Notes: generated by a model from the letters alone, not told the origin. A stretch of 25,809 bases of DNA from Fimenecus sp045631225 (GCA_045631225.1 JAZQUG010000046.1:1-25809); one strand, 5' to 3'. Positions 9,112 to 16,879 are shown, numbered from the stretch's first letter. Made by a program: numbers and translations.

Positions 9112-10233
9112 CTAATTCATCCTTACAGGTAATACCATAAACAAGAAGTTTCTTTCATAAATAAGAGAACCTTCATCATCAGGTACAATAATAATTGGAG
9201 ATACAGAACCATTAAGTCTTAATGTAATTTCATCTGTATCACAAACTTTAAGTGCATCAAGAAGATATTTGTTATTAAAACCAATTTCTACTCTTTCACC
9301 CTGAATATCTGCTAAAAGTCTGTCATTTGCAGTACCAAGTGCAGTTGTACTTGAAATTCTAATTGATTCATTATCAAAAATACATCTGATATAACTCTTT
9401 ATTCTTTCAGTAATGATAAGTGATGTTCTTTCAATACTGCTTATGATTTTTCTTGTATTAACTTTAACTTCAGTTTTTGCTGTTGTTGGAATAGCACTCT
9501 TATAACTTAAAAATTCACCCTCTAAAAGACGTGAAACGATATAATAATTGCCACATTCAAACATAATATGACGAGAAGCAACTATCATTGATACAGTTTC
9601 ATCACCGTCACCTGCAAGCTTCATAATTTCATTAAGTGTTTTCTTTGGAATAATGAAGTTCTTTTCTTCGCCTTCATAATCAATCTTTTCATTTCTGATA
9701 GCAAGCTTATAACCGTCAACTGCTACAAGTCTGATATTTCCTGATGAAATTTCAAATCTTACACCTGTATGTACAATCTTTGCACCATTATCAGCAGTTG
9801 CAAAAATTGTCTTTTTAATCATATCTTTTAAAACTTCGCCTTTTACAACTATCGGGAAGCCACCTGATACTGTTGGTAATTCAGGATATTCTTCTTCTGA
9901 AAAACCTGTAATAGAAAATTCAGAGTCACCACTCTTTATTTTACAGATAAGTCTTTCATCACATTCAATTGATACGTGTTCATCAGGAACATTTCTTAAA
10001 ATATCACAAAGAATTTTTGCATTTAATATAATGCTACCTGTCTGTTCAACTCTTCCTGTAACAGAAGTAATGATTCCCATTTCAAGGTCGTAACCTGTAA
10101 GCATAATTTTATCATTTTCAGCTTTTATAAGAATTCCTTCAATTGTAGGAAGGTTTGTTGACTTTGATGATGTTGCTCTTTGAACATTCATACAAGCTTC
10201 GCTTAATATTTGTGAAGAACATGTAAATCTCAT
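9112..10233 (-). CDS. dnaN: DNA polymerase III sliding clamp (beta subunit)
   Basis: DnaN forms the ring that tethers DNA polymerase III to the template and recruits other partners. It has the three repeated clamp domains, with family landmarks such as LPTIEGILIKA, FSEEEYPELP, FIIPKKTLNE and the ending MVLPVRMN. The length is 373 residues. I prefer the second ATG (10233), because AAGGAG is 7 bases upstream of it and only 1 base from the first ATG at 10239. The gene follows dnaA across the presumed origin, and yaaA starts one base after its stop. Confidence 0.98.
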   Translation of the reverse strand: MRFTCSSQILSEACMNVQRATSSKSTNLPTIEGILIKAENDKIMLTGYDLEMGIITSVTGRVEQTGSIILNAKILCDILRNVPDEHVSIECDERLICKIKSGDSEFSITGFSEEEYPELPTVSGGFPIVVKGEVLKDMIKKTIFATADNGAKIVHTGVRFEISSGNIRLVAVDGYKLAIRNEKIDYEGEEKNFIIPKKTLNEIMKLAGDGDETVSMIVASRHIMFECGNYYIVSRLLEGEFLSYKSAIPTTAKTEVKVNTRKIISSIERTSLIITERIKSYIRCIFDNESIRISSTTALGTANDRLLADIQGERVEIGFNNKYLLDALKVCDTDEITLRLNGSVSPIIIVPDDEGSLIYERNFLFMVLPVRMN

Positions 10234-10240
10234 AATCATT

Positions 10241-10449
10241 CTCCTTAATTTTATAAAATAAAAGATATTAAAGTATATTATTAGTAGTAGAGTATGTTTA
10301 AATTGTCGAAAACTTTTGATTTCCTTGTAAAATAAAGGAAAATCTCAATAATTCTTATTGTTGAAACTTTACGGACAATTGTTAATAAAAAAGTAAATTT
10401 TTAACTTGTTCAAATTTTGATTGTTGAAAACTTGAAAACTGTCGAAAGT
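10241..10449. other. oriC: Probable chromosomal origin (oriC), dnaA-dnaN spacer
   Basis: The spacer between dnaA and dnaN is where the B. subtilis unwinding site lies, and gene orientation flips just beyond dnaA. Read on the minus strand from dnaA toward dnaN, it shows a cluster of DnaA-box-like nonamers, then a CTACTACTAATAATA track, then AT-rich sequence (10241-10277) ending at the dnaN ribosome site. A 7-bp inverted repeat (TTTCCTT/AAGGAAA, 10320-10341) lies between the first two boxes. The order box, trio and AT-rich stretch matches the B. subtilis basal unwinding system. No perfect TTATCCACA box is present. Origin function is inferred. Confidence 0.82.
10275..10293 (-). other. DnaA-trio-like element
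   Basis: On the minus strand the bases read ACTCTACTACTAATAATA, repeated triplets of the CTA/ATA kind. In B. subtilis a comparable track (CTACTATTACTTCTACTA) sits between the DnaA boxes and the melting region and binds DnaA as single strand. Here it lies 11 bases past the dnaN-proximal box and is followed by the AT-rich stretch before dnaN. A GC-rich spacer as in B. subtilis is not evident. Confidence 0.6.
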
Positions 10450-10452
10450 TTA
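10302..10452 (-). repeat. Cluster of non-canonical DnaA-box-like repeats (TTTTCRACA)
   Basis: On the minus strand four nonamers have one direction: CTTTCGACA (10448..10440), TTTTCAACA (10430..10422), GTTTCAACA (10367..10359) and TTTTCGACA (10312..10304). A weaker fifth is TTATTAACA (10388..10380). Similarity extends to about 14 bases, roughly AAGTTTTCRACAAT. Compared with TTATCCACA, the central C is replaced by A or G and position three is usually T. A copy also lies upstream of dnaA (12054..12046). Single copies occur by chance inside gyrA and yidC, so the clustering and shared direction carry the argument. Confidence 0.72.
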
Positions 10453-11766
10453 GTCATTAATATTTTTAATTATATCATTAATAAGATTTTTATATTTTTG
10501 GTCAGAAGACATTTTTTGCTGTACATTTTTAAGTGAGCTGTTAACAGTAGAATGGTTTCTGCCAAAAACCTTACCGACTTCTTCCTGAGAAAGATTTGTA
10601 ATTTCTCTTATTATGTACATAGCAGCTTGTCTTGCACTGTTAATATTTGCATCACGCTTTTCACTTTTTATATGTTCAGCAGTAACACCAAATGTGAATG
10701 AAACTTTTTCAAGAATATTATCAATAACAACGCTGACAGGCTGACTTGTGATGAGAATATCTTTTAAGATGTCTTTTGCAATATCAACAGTCGGAATAAC
10801 ATTATTGAATGAACAATAAGCATAAATATTTTTAACAGCTGAACCCATCTGACGAACATTACTCTTAATATTTTCAGCAATAAAACTGCAAACATCATCA
10901 GGTAATTCAAAACGAAGAAGATTTGCTTTATCTTTTATAATAGCAACTCTTGTTTCAAAATCAGGTGGTTGAATATCACAAAGTAATCCGCTTTCAAATC
11001 TTGTTTTAAGACGGTCTTCAATTTTAGGAATTGCACTTGGTGGTTTATCAGATGTAAGAACAATCTGTTTTCCAGCTTTGATTAATGTATCAAATGTGTG
11101 GAAAATTTCTTCTTCAGTCTGAGTTTTACCGGCAATAAATTGAATATCGTCAATAAGTAATGCATCACAAGTTCTGTATTTGATATGTAAATCATGAGTT
11201 GTTTTTGTCTGTAATGCAAAATATAAATCATTTGTAAGATTTTCACTGGTTGTATAAACAATATTTGCATCCGGATTATTTGATTTTATCTTCTCAATAA
11301 TAGCATTTAAAAGATGAGTTTTACCAAGACCTGAATTTCCGTAAATGAAAAGAGGGTTAAATACAGAGCCAGGGTTTTCAGCAACTCTTAATGATGCAGT
11401 ATATGCAAATTTATTTGAAGGACCTACAACAAAATTATTGAATGTAAGTTTTGCATTTTCAACAGCAGAGGAAAATGAAGAAGTTTCAGAAACAGAATCT
11501 TCCGGTTTTTCCTTTGGAATATTTTCAAAAGGAATAAGTTCAACCTCAACATTGAATCCCATCACATTAAAAAATGCATCTTCAATAAGATTTTTATATT
11601 TTGATAAAATAAGGTCAATTTTAAATCCGGGAGCAGCAATAATAACACGCTCAGGCTCAATTTTTATCAGATTAAGTGGTTCAATCCACATATTAAAAGC
11701 AATATTATTCATGCTTTCACGACAAAAATTAAGAACAGCATCCCAAAATTCCTTATAAGAATTCAT
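10450..11766 (-). CDS. dnaA: Chromosomal replication initiator DnaA
   Basis: DnaA binds and melts the origin and loads the helicase. The 438-residue protein has an N-terminal interaction domain, a short S/E-rich linker, the AAA+ domain (Walker A YGNSGLGKTHLL, Walker B ALLIDDIQFI, sensor motifs) and the C-terminal helix-turn-helix domain. The DnaA signature is unusual: it reads VGKVFGRNHSTVNSS where E. coli and B. subtilis have a form like IG..FGGRDHTTV. So one residue is missing and the Asp is N404. The Pro before the helix (SLPEIG) is replaced (SQEEVG). The ARQAAM arginine is kept. I chose ATG 11766, which has AAAGGA 9 bases upstream, over a GTG two codons earlier. Confidence 0.98.
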   Translation of the reverse strand: MNSYKEFWDAVLNFCRESMNNIAFNMWIEPLNLIKIEPERVIIAAPGFKIDLILSKYKNLIEDAFFNVMGFNVEVELIPFENIPKEKPEDSVSETSSFSSAVENAKLTFNNFVVGPSNKFAYTASLRVAENPGSVFNPLFIYGNSGLGKTHLLNAIIEKIKSNNPDANIVYTTSENLTNDLYFALQTKTTHDLHIKYRTCDALLIDDIQFIAGKTQTEEEIFHTFDTLIKAGKQIVLTSDKPPSAIPKIEDRLKTRFESGLLCDIQPPDFETRVAIIKDKANLLRFELPDDVCSFIAENIKSNVRQMGSAVKNIYAYCSFNNVIPTVDIAKDILKDILITSQPVSVVIDNILEKVSFTFGVTAEHIKSEKRDANINSARQAAMYIIREITNLSQEEVGKVFGRNHSTVNSSLKNVQQKMSSDQKYKNLINDIIKNIND

Positions 11767-11890
11767 TATCACAAATCCTTTCCAAAAAATAATAAGAAAA
11801 AAGGTAAAGTTGCTTTAATTTCAATAAAAATGGCTTTATTTCGTTTTTTACCTCTTTATAGGTGTAGTATCTCATTTTTATACATGATAC

Positions 11891-11919
11891 ATTTTAACAC
11901 ACTTTTAAAAGAAATTCAA
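11891..11919 (-). promoter_or_regulatory. Sigma-A promoter for dnaA
   Basis: On the minus strand TTGAAT (11919..11914), a 17-base spacer and TAAAAT (11896..11891) form a good vegetative promoter. It would give a leader of about 115 bases before the dnaA start. That leader contains separated GGTAAA/TTTACC arms with no convincing structure. Confidence 0.65.
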
Positions 11920-12112
11920 TGGAAAATATAATAAATATACTATTTATATATATATAATAATTGTCGAATTTTATAGTAAAAATTTAAGAAAAAAATAAAA
12001 ATAAAAATTTTATAAGTGAAAATAATCAAAAATAACACAATATCTTGTTGAAAAAGTAAAAAAAAGTACTTAAAAACAAAAGATATTGAAAAATACATTA
12101 AATTTTTTTGAG
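11920..12112. other. Very AT-rich dnaA-rpmH intergenic DNA
   Basis: The dnaA-rpmH gap is 434 bases without a gene. Its middle is almost pure A/T, with an alternating TATATATATA run near 11946 and long A-tracts. Two box-like sites are present on the minus strand: TTTTCAACA (12054..12046, an exact match to the origin repeat) and AATTCGACA (11970..11962, poorer). The region could be a second DnaA-binding cluster, as upstream of dnaA in B. subtilis where DnaA autoregulates, or a second easily melted part of a bipartite origin. I see no small gene or RNA in it. Confidence 0.5.
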
Positions 12113-12141
12113 TTGACAAGTTGACAAAATTCTTATATAAT
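12113..12141 (+). promoter_or_regulatory. Sigma-A promoter for rpmH operon
   Basis: A consensus TTGACA (12113-12118), a 17-base spacer and a consensus TATAAT (12136-12141) make this the strongest promoter in the window, as expected for ribosomal protein L34. A second TTGACA at 12121-12126 is a short direct repeat and is too close to the -10 to serve as a -35. Confidence 0.88.
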
Positions 12142-12200
12142 GGCTACTCGCAGATATTTTTACAATGTGTGACTATATTTAATGAAACGGAGGAGTAGTA

Positions 12201-12335
12201 ATGAAAAGAACTTATCAGCCAAAGAAGCGTCATCGCAAGATGGAGCACGGCTTCCGTAAGAGAATGTCTGACAGAAACGGCAGAAAGGTACTTGCTCGTA
12301 GAAGAGCTAAGGGCAGAAAGCAGTTGACATATTAA
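12201..12335 (+). CDS. rpmH: 50S ribosomal protein L34
   Basis: This 44-codon gene encodes MKRTYQPKKRHRKMEHGFRK followed by an R/K-rich rest ending in KGRKQLTY. That is the complete L34 protein of the large ribosomal subunit. A strong CGGAGGAG lies 6 bases before the ATG. It uses many CGT/CGC/AAG codons, as highly expressed genes do. It leads the rpmH-rnpA-yidD-yidC-jag series and faces away from dnaA, which is the conserved bacterial arrangement. Confidence 0.98.
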   Translation: MKRTYQPKKRHRKMEHGFRKRMSDRNGRKVLARRRAKGRKQLTY

Positions 12336-12356
12336 TTTGTCAGTTGGGTTAAAATT

Positions 12357-12707
12357 TTGAAACAGACAGTAACAATTAAAAGCAACTGTGATTTCCGCAG
12401 AGTTTACGGCAAAGGAAAATCATTTCAAGGTCCTGCACTGGTTTCTTATGTATTAAAAAACCGTGCGGGTATTTGTCGTATAGGAATAACTACATCAAAA
12501 AAGACTGGAAATGCTGTTGAACGTAATAGGTCAAGACGTGTTATAAGAGCAGCATACAGTATGATTGAGGATAAAATAAGCGGAAATTATGATTTTGTTT
12601 TTGTATCAAGGTCAAAAACAAAATATGTAAAAAGCACACAATTAGCTTTGGTTATGCTTTCACAATTAAAGCAGGCAGGAGTTATAAATGAAGAAGCTGA
12701 TAATTAA
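12357..12707 (+). CDS. rnpA: Ribonuclease P protein component
   Basis: RnpA is the small basic protein that helps the RNase P RNA cleave the 5' leader from tRNA precursors. The 116-residue product has the typical FRRVYGKGKSF start and the central RNR signature in AVERNRSRRVIRAAY. The start appears to be TTG at 12357, which gives the usual MKQTVTIK.. N-terminus; no clear Shine-Dalgarno precedes it, so it may rely on translation of rpmH 21 bases upstream. The last 20 bases overlap yidD. Confidence 0.95.
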   Translation: MKQTVTIKSNCDFRRVYGKGKSFQGPALVSYVLKNRAGICRIGITTSKKTGNAVERNRSRRVIRAAYSMIEDKISGNYDFVFVSRSKTKYVKSTQLALVMLSQLKQAGVINEEADN

Positions 12708-12924
12708 ATTAATCAGATTTTATCAAAGAAAAATATCTCCATTATTCGGTCCGCGCTGTCGTTATTATCCAACATGCTCACATTATGCTGTTGAAGCAGT
12801 TGAAAGATTTGGAGCGTTTAAAGGCTCCATTCTTACTGTATTAAGACTTTTACGGTGTAATCCTTTATTTCCGGGCGGGTATGACCCTGTTCCCCAGAAA
12901 AAGGAAAAAAAGAAAAAAGACTAA
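12688..12924 (+). CDS. yidD: Membrane protein insertion efficiency factor YidD
   Basis: YidD is a small membrane-associated protein that helps YidC-dependent insertion. The 78-residue product shows the family core almost complete: FYQRKISPLFGPRCRYYPTC, SHYAVEAVERFG and RLLRCNPLFPGGYDPVP, with the conserved cysteines, followed by a lysine-rich tail. Its start lies within the end of rnpA (20-base overlap), as in many bacteria. Next comes yidC. Confidence 0.95.
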   Translation: MKKLIIKLIRFYQRKISPLFGPRCRYYPTCSHYAVEAVERFGAFKGSILTVLRLLRCNPLFPGGYDPVPQKKEKKKKD

Positions 12925-12954
12925 AAGTGGTCCTAAAAATTTTCGGAGGACAAA

Positions 12955-13917
12955 ATGGATTTTATCAGAGAAGTATTTTCAATCCCATTTGGTTATCTCA
13001 TAGGATTTTTCTATGAAATCAGTGATAACTACATTTTATCTTTGTTGCTAATGACAATTTGCGTTAAGCTTGTATTACTTCCGTCCTCGATAAAGCAACA
13101 AAAGGGTATGGTTAAGACCCAGAGAATGCAACCAAAAATTAAGAGAATAAGAGAAAAATATGCCGGTAATCAACAGAAGATGAATGAAGCTATGAATGAG
13201 CTTTATGCTAAAGAAGGTTATTCATCTATGACCGGCGGATGTTCAGGTATGCTTATTCAATTCCCAATTATGATGGGTGTTTATTTTGTAAACTACAAAA
13301 TTTTGTCATACGTGCTTAACATTAAAGATACTGCACTTGAAGCTGTTAAATCAGCAGTAAGATTATTACCTGAATATGCAAAGCTTGCTGAAACAAGCGA
13401 AAAAAATGCAGAATACAGAATTGAACTTCTTGCTATTGAGCATTTTGAAAAACTTGATTTATCTGCAGTACCGGCTGAAGTTGTTGAAAAAATGGAAACA
13501 TTTATAGAAAAATTCCAGCTTTTTGGTATAGACCTTTCAAGAACACCATCAACAGATATGGGTTGGGATTTATTATGGCTTATTCCGATTCTTACAGGTG
13601 TAACATCACTTATGATGGGTGTTTATACATGGTTAAGACAGAAAAAGACAAATCCTGAAATGGCAAAGAATCCATCAATGGGTTGTATGTCACTTATGAC
13701 ACCTGCAATGAGTATTTATTTCTCATTCCTTTTCCCTGCGAGTGTTGGTATTTACATTATTCTTTCAAGCTTCCTTTCATTTATTCAGATGATTGTAACA
13801 AATAAGGTAATGTCTCCAAAGAAATTACTTGCAAAACAGATGGTTGATGAAACAATTAATCGTCGTGCAAGAGAAAAAGTACTTAAAAACGTGTCAAAAA
13901 ATAAAAACGAAGAGTAA
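12955..13917 (+). CDS. yidC: Membrane protein insertase YidC/Oxa1 family
   Basis: YidC inserts and folds membrane proteins alone or with the Sec translocon. The 320-residue protein begins close to the first core helix (about residues 27-43), with IKQQKGMVKTQRMQPKIKRI as the amphipathic cytoplasmic hairpin. The SGMLIQFPIMMGVYF helix and the final pair of helices near 232-290 follow. It lacks the signal peptide and lipobox that B. subtilis SpoIIIJ has. The groove residue equivalent to SpoIIIJ Arg73 appears to be K38 (TICVKLVLLP). A periplasm-side insert of about 70 residues lies between core helices. GGAGGA precedes the ATG; jag follows after 14 bases. Confidence 0.94.
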   Translation: MDFIREVFSIPFGYLIGFFYEISDNYILSLLLMTICVKLVLLPSSIKQQKGMVKTQRMQPKIKRIREKYAGNQQKMNEAMNELYAKEGYSSMTGGCSGMLIQFPIMMGVYFVNYKILSYVLNIKDTALEAVKSAVRLLPEYAKLAETSEKNAEYRIELLAIEHFEKLDLSAVPAEVVEKMETFIEKFQLFGIDLSRTPSTDMGWDLLWLIPILTGVTSLMMGVYTWLRQKKTNPEMAKNPSMGCMSLMTPAMSIYFSFLFPASVGIYIILSSFLSFIQMIVTNKVMSPKKLLAKQMVDETINRRAREKVLKNVSKNKNEE

Positions 13918-13931
13918 CTGAGGTAAAATAT

Positions 13932-14927
13932 ATGATTAAAGAGGCAATCGGAACCGGAAATACGGTTGACGAGGCAAAAGCCGCTGCTATGCTTGAGCTT
14001 GGTTTAAGCGACTTTGATGATTTTACTGTTGAAGTTTTACAGACTCCAACAAAGAAAATTCTTGGACTTTTCGGTGGAAACCCTGCAAAAGTTAAGATCT
14101 CTGTTTCAGTACCTGACCCAAAGCCTGAAAAGAAACATGTTAAAAATGAAAAGGTAGAGAAAAAACAGGAAAAGAAACCAGAAAAGAAGCAAGAAAAAAA
14201 AGTTGAGAAAAAACCTGAACCTAAAAAGCAGGAAGAAAAAGCTCCTGTAAAAGAAGAGGTTAGGGCAGAAGTAAAGACAGAAGAACCTGTTTTAACAGAA
14301 ACAAATCTTTACGGAAAAACTGCTGAATATATCAAAACAATTGTTACATCTCTCGGTATGACTGAATGTTCAATCACAGAAAAGTCAAATGATGAAGAAA
14401 TCTCTTTTGAACTTGATTGCGGCGACGATTATGGCATTATTATCGGTAAACGCGGTGAAACACTTGATGCTATTCAGTATCTTGCAAGAATGGTAGCAAA
14501 TAAAGGAAATTCAAGCTATAAGAGAGTTTCAATTAATGTTGGTAACTACCGTGCAAAGAGAGAAGAAACTCTTAGAATCCTTGCAAGAAAAACAGCAGCA
14601 AAGGCAGTTCGTCAGGGTAGAAACATTTCACTTGAACCAATGAACCCATATGAAAGAAGAATTATTCATACAGCAGTTCAGGAAGTTGAAGGTGCAACAT
14701 CTCATTCAGTTGGTTCAAATCTTGACAGAAGAGTTGTTATTACTCCTGTTGAAGGTGCAAGAAACAATGGTGGCAACCGCGGAAGAAATAACAGAAACGG
14801 TGGCAGAAGAGAAAGAAAAGAGGCATATAAGCCAGAAATTTCTCCGGACAGAGCACCAATGAGCGATTTTGACGGTTCATCACTTTACGGAAAAGTTGAA
14901 ATCCGTTCATCAAAAACAGAAGAATAA
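13932..14927 (+). CDS. khpB: RNA-binding protein KhpB (Jag)
   Basis: KhpB/Jag is a KH-R3H RNA-binding protein linked to cell elongation and sRNA biology in Gram-positive bacteria. Domains in order: Jag_N (residues 1-58, with KKILGLFGGNPAKV), a long K/E/P repeat linker (62-120), a KH domain with IIIGKRGETLDAIQYLARMV, an R3H domain (NPYERRIIHTAVQ), and a disordered tail with NGG/RGR repeats (ARNNGGNRGRNNRNGGRRER). At 331 residues it is longer than B. subtilis Jag because of the linker and tail. It follows yidC by 14 bases, and a strong terminator comes directly after. Confidence 0.94.
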   Translation: MIKEAIGTGNTVDEAKAAAMLELGLSDFDDFTVEVLQTPTKKILGLFGGNPAKVKISVSVPDPKPEKKHVKNEKVEKKQEKKPEKKQEKKVEKKPEPKKQEEKAPVKEEVRAEVKTEEPVLTETNLYGKTAEYIKTIVTSLGMTECSITEKSNDEEISFELDCGDDYGIIIGKRGETLDAIQYLARMVANKGNSSYKRVSINVGNYRAKREETLRILARKTAAKAVRQGRNISLEPMNPYERRIIHTAVQEVEGATSHSVGSNLDRRVVITPVEGARNNGGNRGRNNRNGGRRERKEAYKPEISPDRAPMSDFDGSSLYGKVEIRSSKTEE

Positions 14928-14937
14928 ATTAAGGTAG

Positions 14938-14970
14938 GGCGGGGGCTTGCTCCCGCCGTTTTTTATTTTC
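14938..14970 (+). terminator. Rho-independent terminator after jag
   Basis: A G/C-rich hairpin with arms GGCGGGGG and CTCCCGCC and a four-base loop is followed by GTTTTTTATTTT. It stands where mnmE would normally separate jag from mnmG. I see no clear promoter between it and mnmG, so it may only lower read-through. Confidence 0.88.
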
Positions 14971-14984
14971 AAGGAATTGATATT

Positions 14985-16856
14985 ATGGAATATTTTGCAA
15001 AAGAATATGATATAGCAGTTATCGGTGCCGGTCATGCAGGAATTGAAGCAGCATTAGCTTCTGCAAGACTTGGTGCATCTACAGTTATTTTCACTATCAA
15101 TATGGACTGGGTAGGAAACTTACCATGTAATCCATCTATTGGAGGAACATCAAAAGGACATCTTGTCCGTGAAATTGATGCCCTTGGTGGTGAAATGGGT
15201 AAAGCTGCTGATAAAAATTCAATCCAGACAAGGATGCTTAACCGTGGCAAAGGTCCTGCAGTTCATTCTTTACGTGCACAGATTGACCGTAGAGATTATT
15301 CTAAATATATGAAGCATACTCTTGAGTTACAAGAAAACCTTGATATGAAACAGGCAGAAATTGTTGACTTATATAAAGATGGTGATATTTTCTGTCTTAA
15401 AACACAATTGGATGCAATATATAAAGCAAAGGCTGTAATTCTTGCAACAGGTACATTTTTAGGTGGTAAAATTTATATCGGTGACGTTTCTTATGAAAGT
15501 GGTCCTGATGGTATGTTTGCTGCAACAAAGCTTTCAGAAGCTCTTTATAAAATGAATATTCCATTGAGAAGATTTAAAACAGGTACTCCATCAAGAGTTA
15601 ATAGAAGAAGTGTTGATTTTTCAGGTTTAGAAGTTCAGGAGGGTGATGAACAGATTATTCCTTTTTCTTATGAAACTGAAGATTTACCTGAAAATAGAGA
15701 AGTTTGTCATATTACATATACAAATGAAGAAACAAAAAGAATCATTCTTGAAAATATTCACCGCTCCCCTCTTTACTCTGGTAAAATTGAAGGTGTAGGA
15801 CCACGATATTGTCCAAGTATTGAAGATAAGATTGTACGATTTGAAGAAAAAGAAAGACATCAGCTTTTTATTGAACCTTGTGGACTCGATACAGAAGAAT
15901 TATATCTTCAGGGAATGTCATCTTCATTACCTGAGGATGTTCAATTAAAATTTCTGAAGAGTATTAAAGGTCTTGAAAATGTTGAAGTTATGAGAACAGC
16001 ATACGCAATCGAGTATGATTGTGTTGACCCATTGGCATTAAAAGCGTCACTTGAATTTAATGATATTTCCGGACTTTTCGGTGCGGGTCAGTTCAATGGC
16101 TCATCAGGATATGAAGAGGCAGCTGCACAGGGTCTTATTGCAGGTGTTAATGCAGTCCGTAAGATTCAGGGAAAAGAACCGTTTATACTTGACAGAGCAA
16201 GCTCATATATCGGAACTCTTATTGATGACCTTGTTACAAAAGGTTGTTCTGACCCATACAGAATGATGACGTCCCGTAGTGAATACAGACTTTTACTCCG
16301 TCAGGACAATGCGGATATAAGACTTACAGACTATGGTTATGAAATCGGACTTATTTCAGAAGAAAGATATGAAAAGTTCAAAAATAAGCTTGAACTTATT
16401 AAGCAAGAAAGAGAAAGAGTAGAATCAATTACTATCCCTCCTTCTGAAGAAATAAACGAAGTGCTTGTTTCACGTGAAACGGCACCAATGAAAACAGGTA
16501 TAAGACTTGCTGAACTTATTAAGCGACCACAGCTTGATTATGAATGTCTTACACCATTTGATAAAACAAGACCGGAATTACCAAGGGATGTTTTTGAACA
16601 AGTTGAAATTGACCTTAAATATGAAGGTTATATTAAGCGTCAACAAGCAAAGGTTGACGAAATGAGAAGACTTGAAGTCAAAAAGATTCCTGCTGATTTG
16701 GATTACGACGATGTTTATTCTCTTCGACTTGAAGCAAGAGAAAAACTAAAAAAAGTTCGACCGGAAAGTGTTGGACAGGCATCACGAATCAGTGGTGTGT
16801 CCCCTTCTGATATTTCAGTTTTACTTATTCATTTAAGTAAATATAATAAGAATTAA
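14985..16856 (+). CDS. mnmG: tRNA uridine-5-carboxymethylaminomethyl(34) synthesis enzyme MnmG
   Basis: MnmG (GidA) is the FAD-dependent partner of MnmE in wobble-uridine modification. The 623-residue length is standard. The FAD-binding loop is G14-A-G-H-A-G19, and family signatures PCNPSIGGTSKGHLVREIDALGG and a second region around GAGQFNGSSGYEEAAAQG are present. The C-terminal domain that binds MnmE is intact through ISVLLIHLSKY. An AAGGA lies 9 bases before the ATG. The coding sequence contains a near-perfect parS (VSRET codons). Its partner gene mnmE is about 15 kb away on the other replichore. Confidence 0.97.
   Translation: MEYFAKEYDIAVIGAGHAGIEAALASARLGASTVIFTINMDWVGNLPCNPSIGGTSKGHLVREIDALGGEMGKAADKNSIQTRMLNRGKGPAVHSLRAQIDRRDYSKYMKHTLELQENLDMKQAEIVDLYKDGDIFCLKTQLDAIYKAKAVILATGTFLGGKIYIGDVSYESGPDGMFAATKLSEALYKMNIPLRRFKTGTPSRVNRRSVDFSGLEVQEGDEQIIPFSYETEDLPENREVCHITYTNEETKRIILENIHRSPLYSGKIEGVGPRYCPSIEDKIVRFEEKERHQLFIEPCGLDTEELYLQGMSSSLPEDVQLKFLKSIKGLENVEVMRTAYAIEYDCVDPLALKASLEFNDISGLFGAGQFNGSSGYEEAAAQGLIAGVNAVRKIQGKEPFILDRASSYIGTLIDDLVTKGCSDPYRMMTSRSEYRLLLRQDNADIRLTDYGYEIGLISEERYEKFKNKLELIKQERERVESITIPPSEEINEVLVSRETAPMKTGIRLAELIKRPQLDYECLTPFDKTRPELPRDVFEQVEIDLKYEGYIKRQQAKVDEMRRLEVKKIPADLDYDDVYSLRLEAREKLKKVRPESVGQASRISGVSPSDISVLLIHLSKYNKN
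16466..16481. promoter_or_regulatory. parS site inside mnmG (15 of 16)
   Basis: TGTTTCACGTGAAACG differs from the Firmicutes parS consensus TGTTTCACGTGAAACA only in the last base. It is read as codons for V-S-R-E-T in mnmG. ParB should bind here and spread. Confidence 0.88.
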
Positions 16857-16879
16857 CTTGTAGAGGCTGACGAATTATT

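Noticed and set aside
12113..12126. Tandem TTGACA as two alternative -35 boxes
   Set aside because: Only the first is 17 bases from the TATAAT; the second is 9 bases away and cannot work with it.
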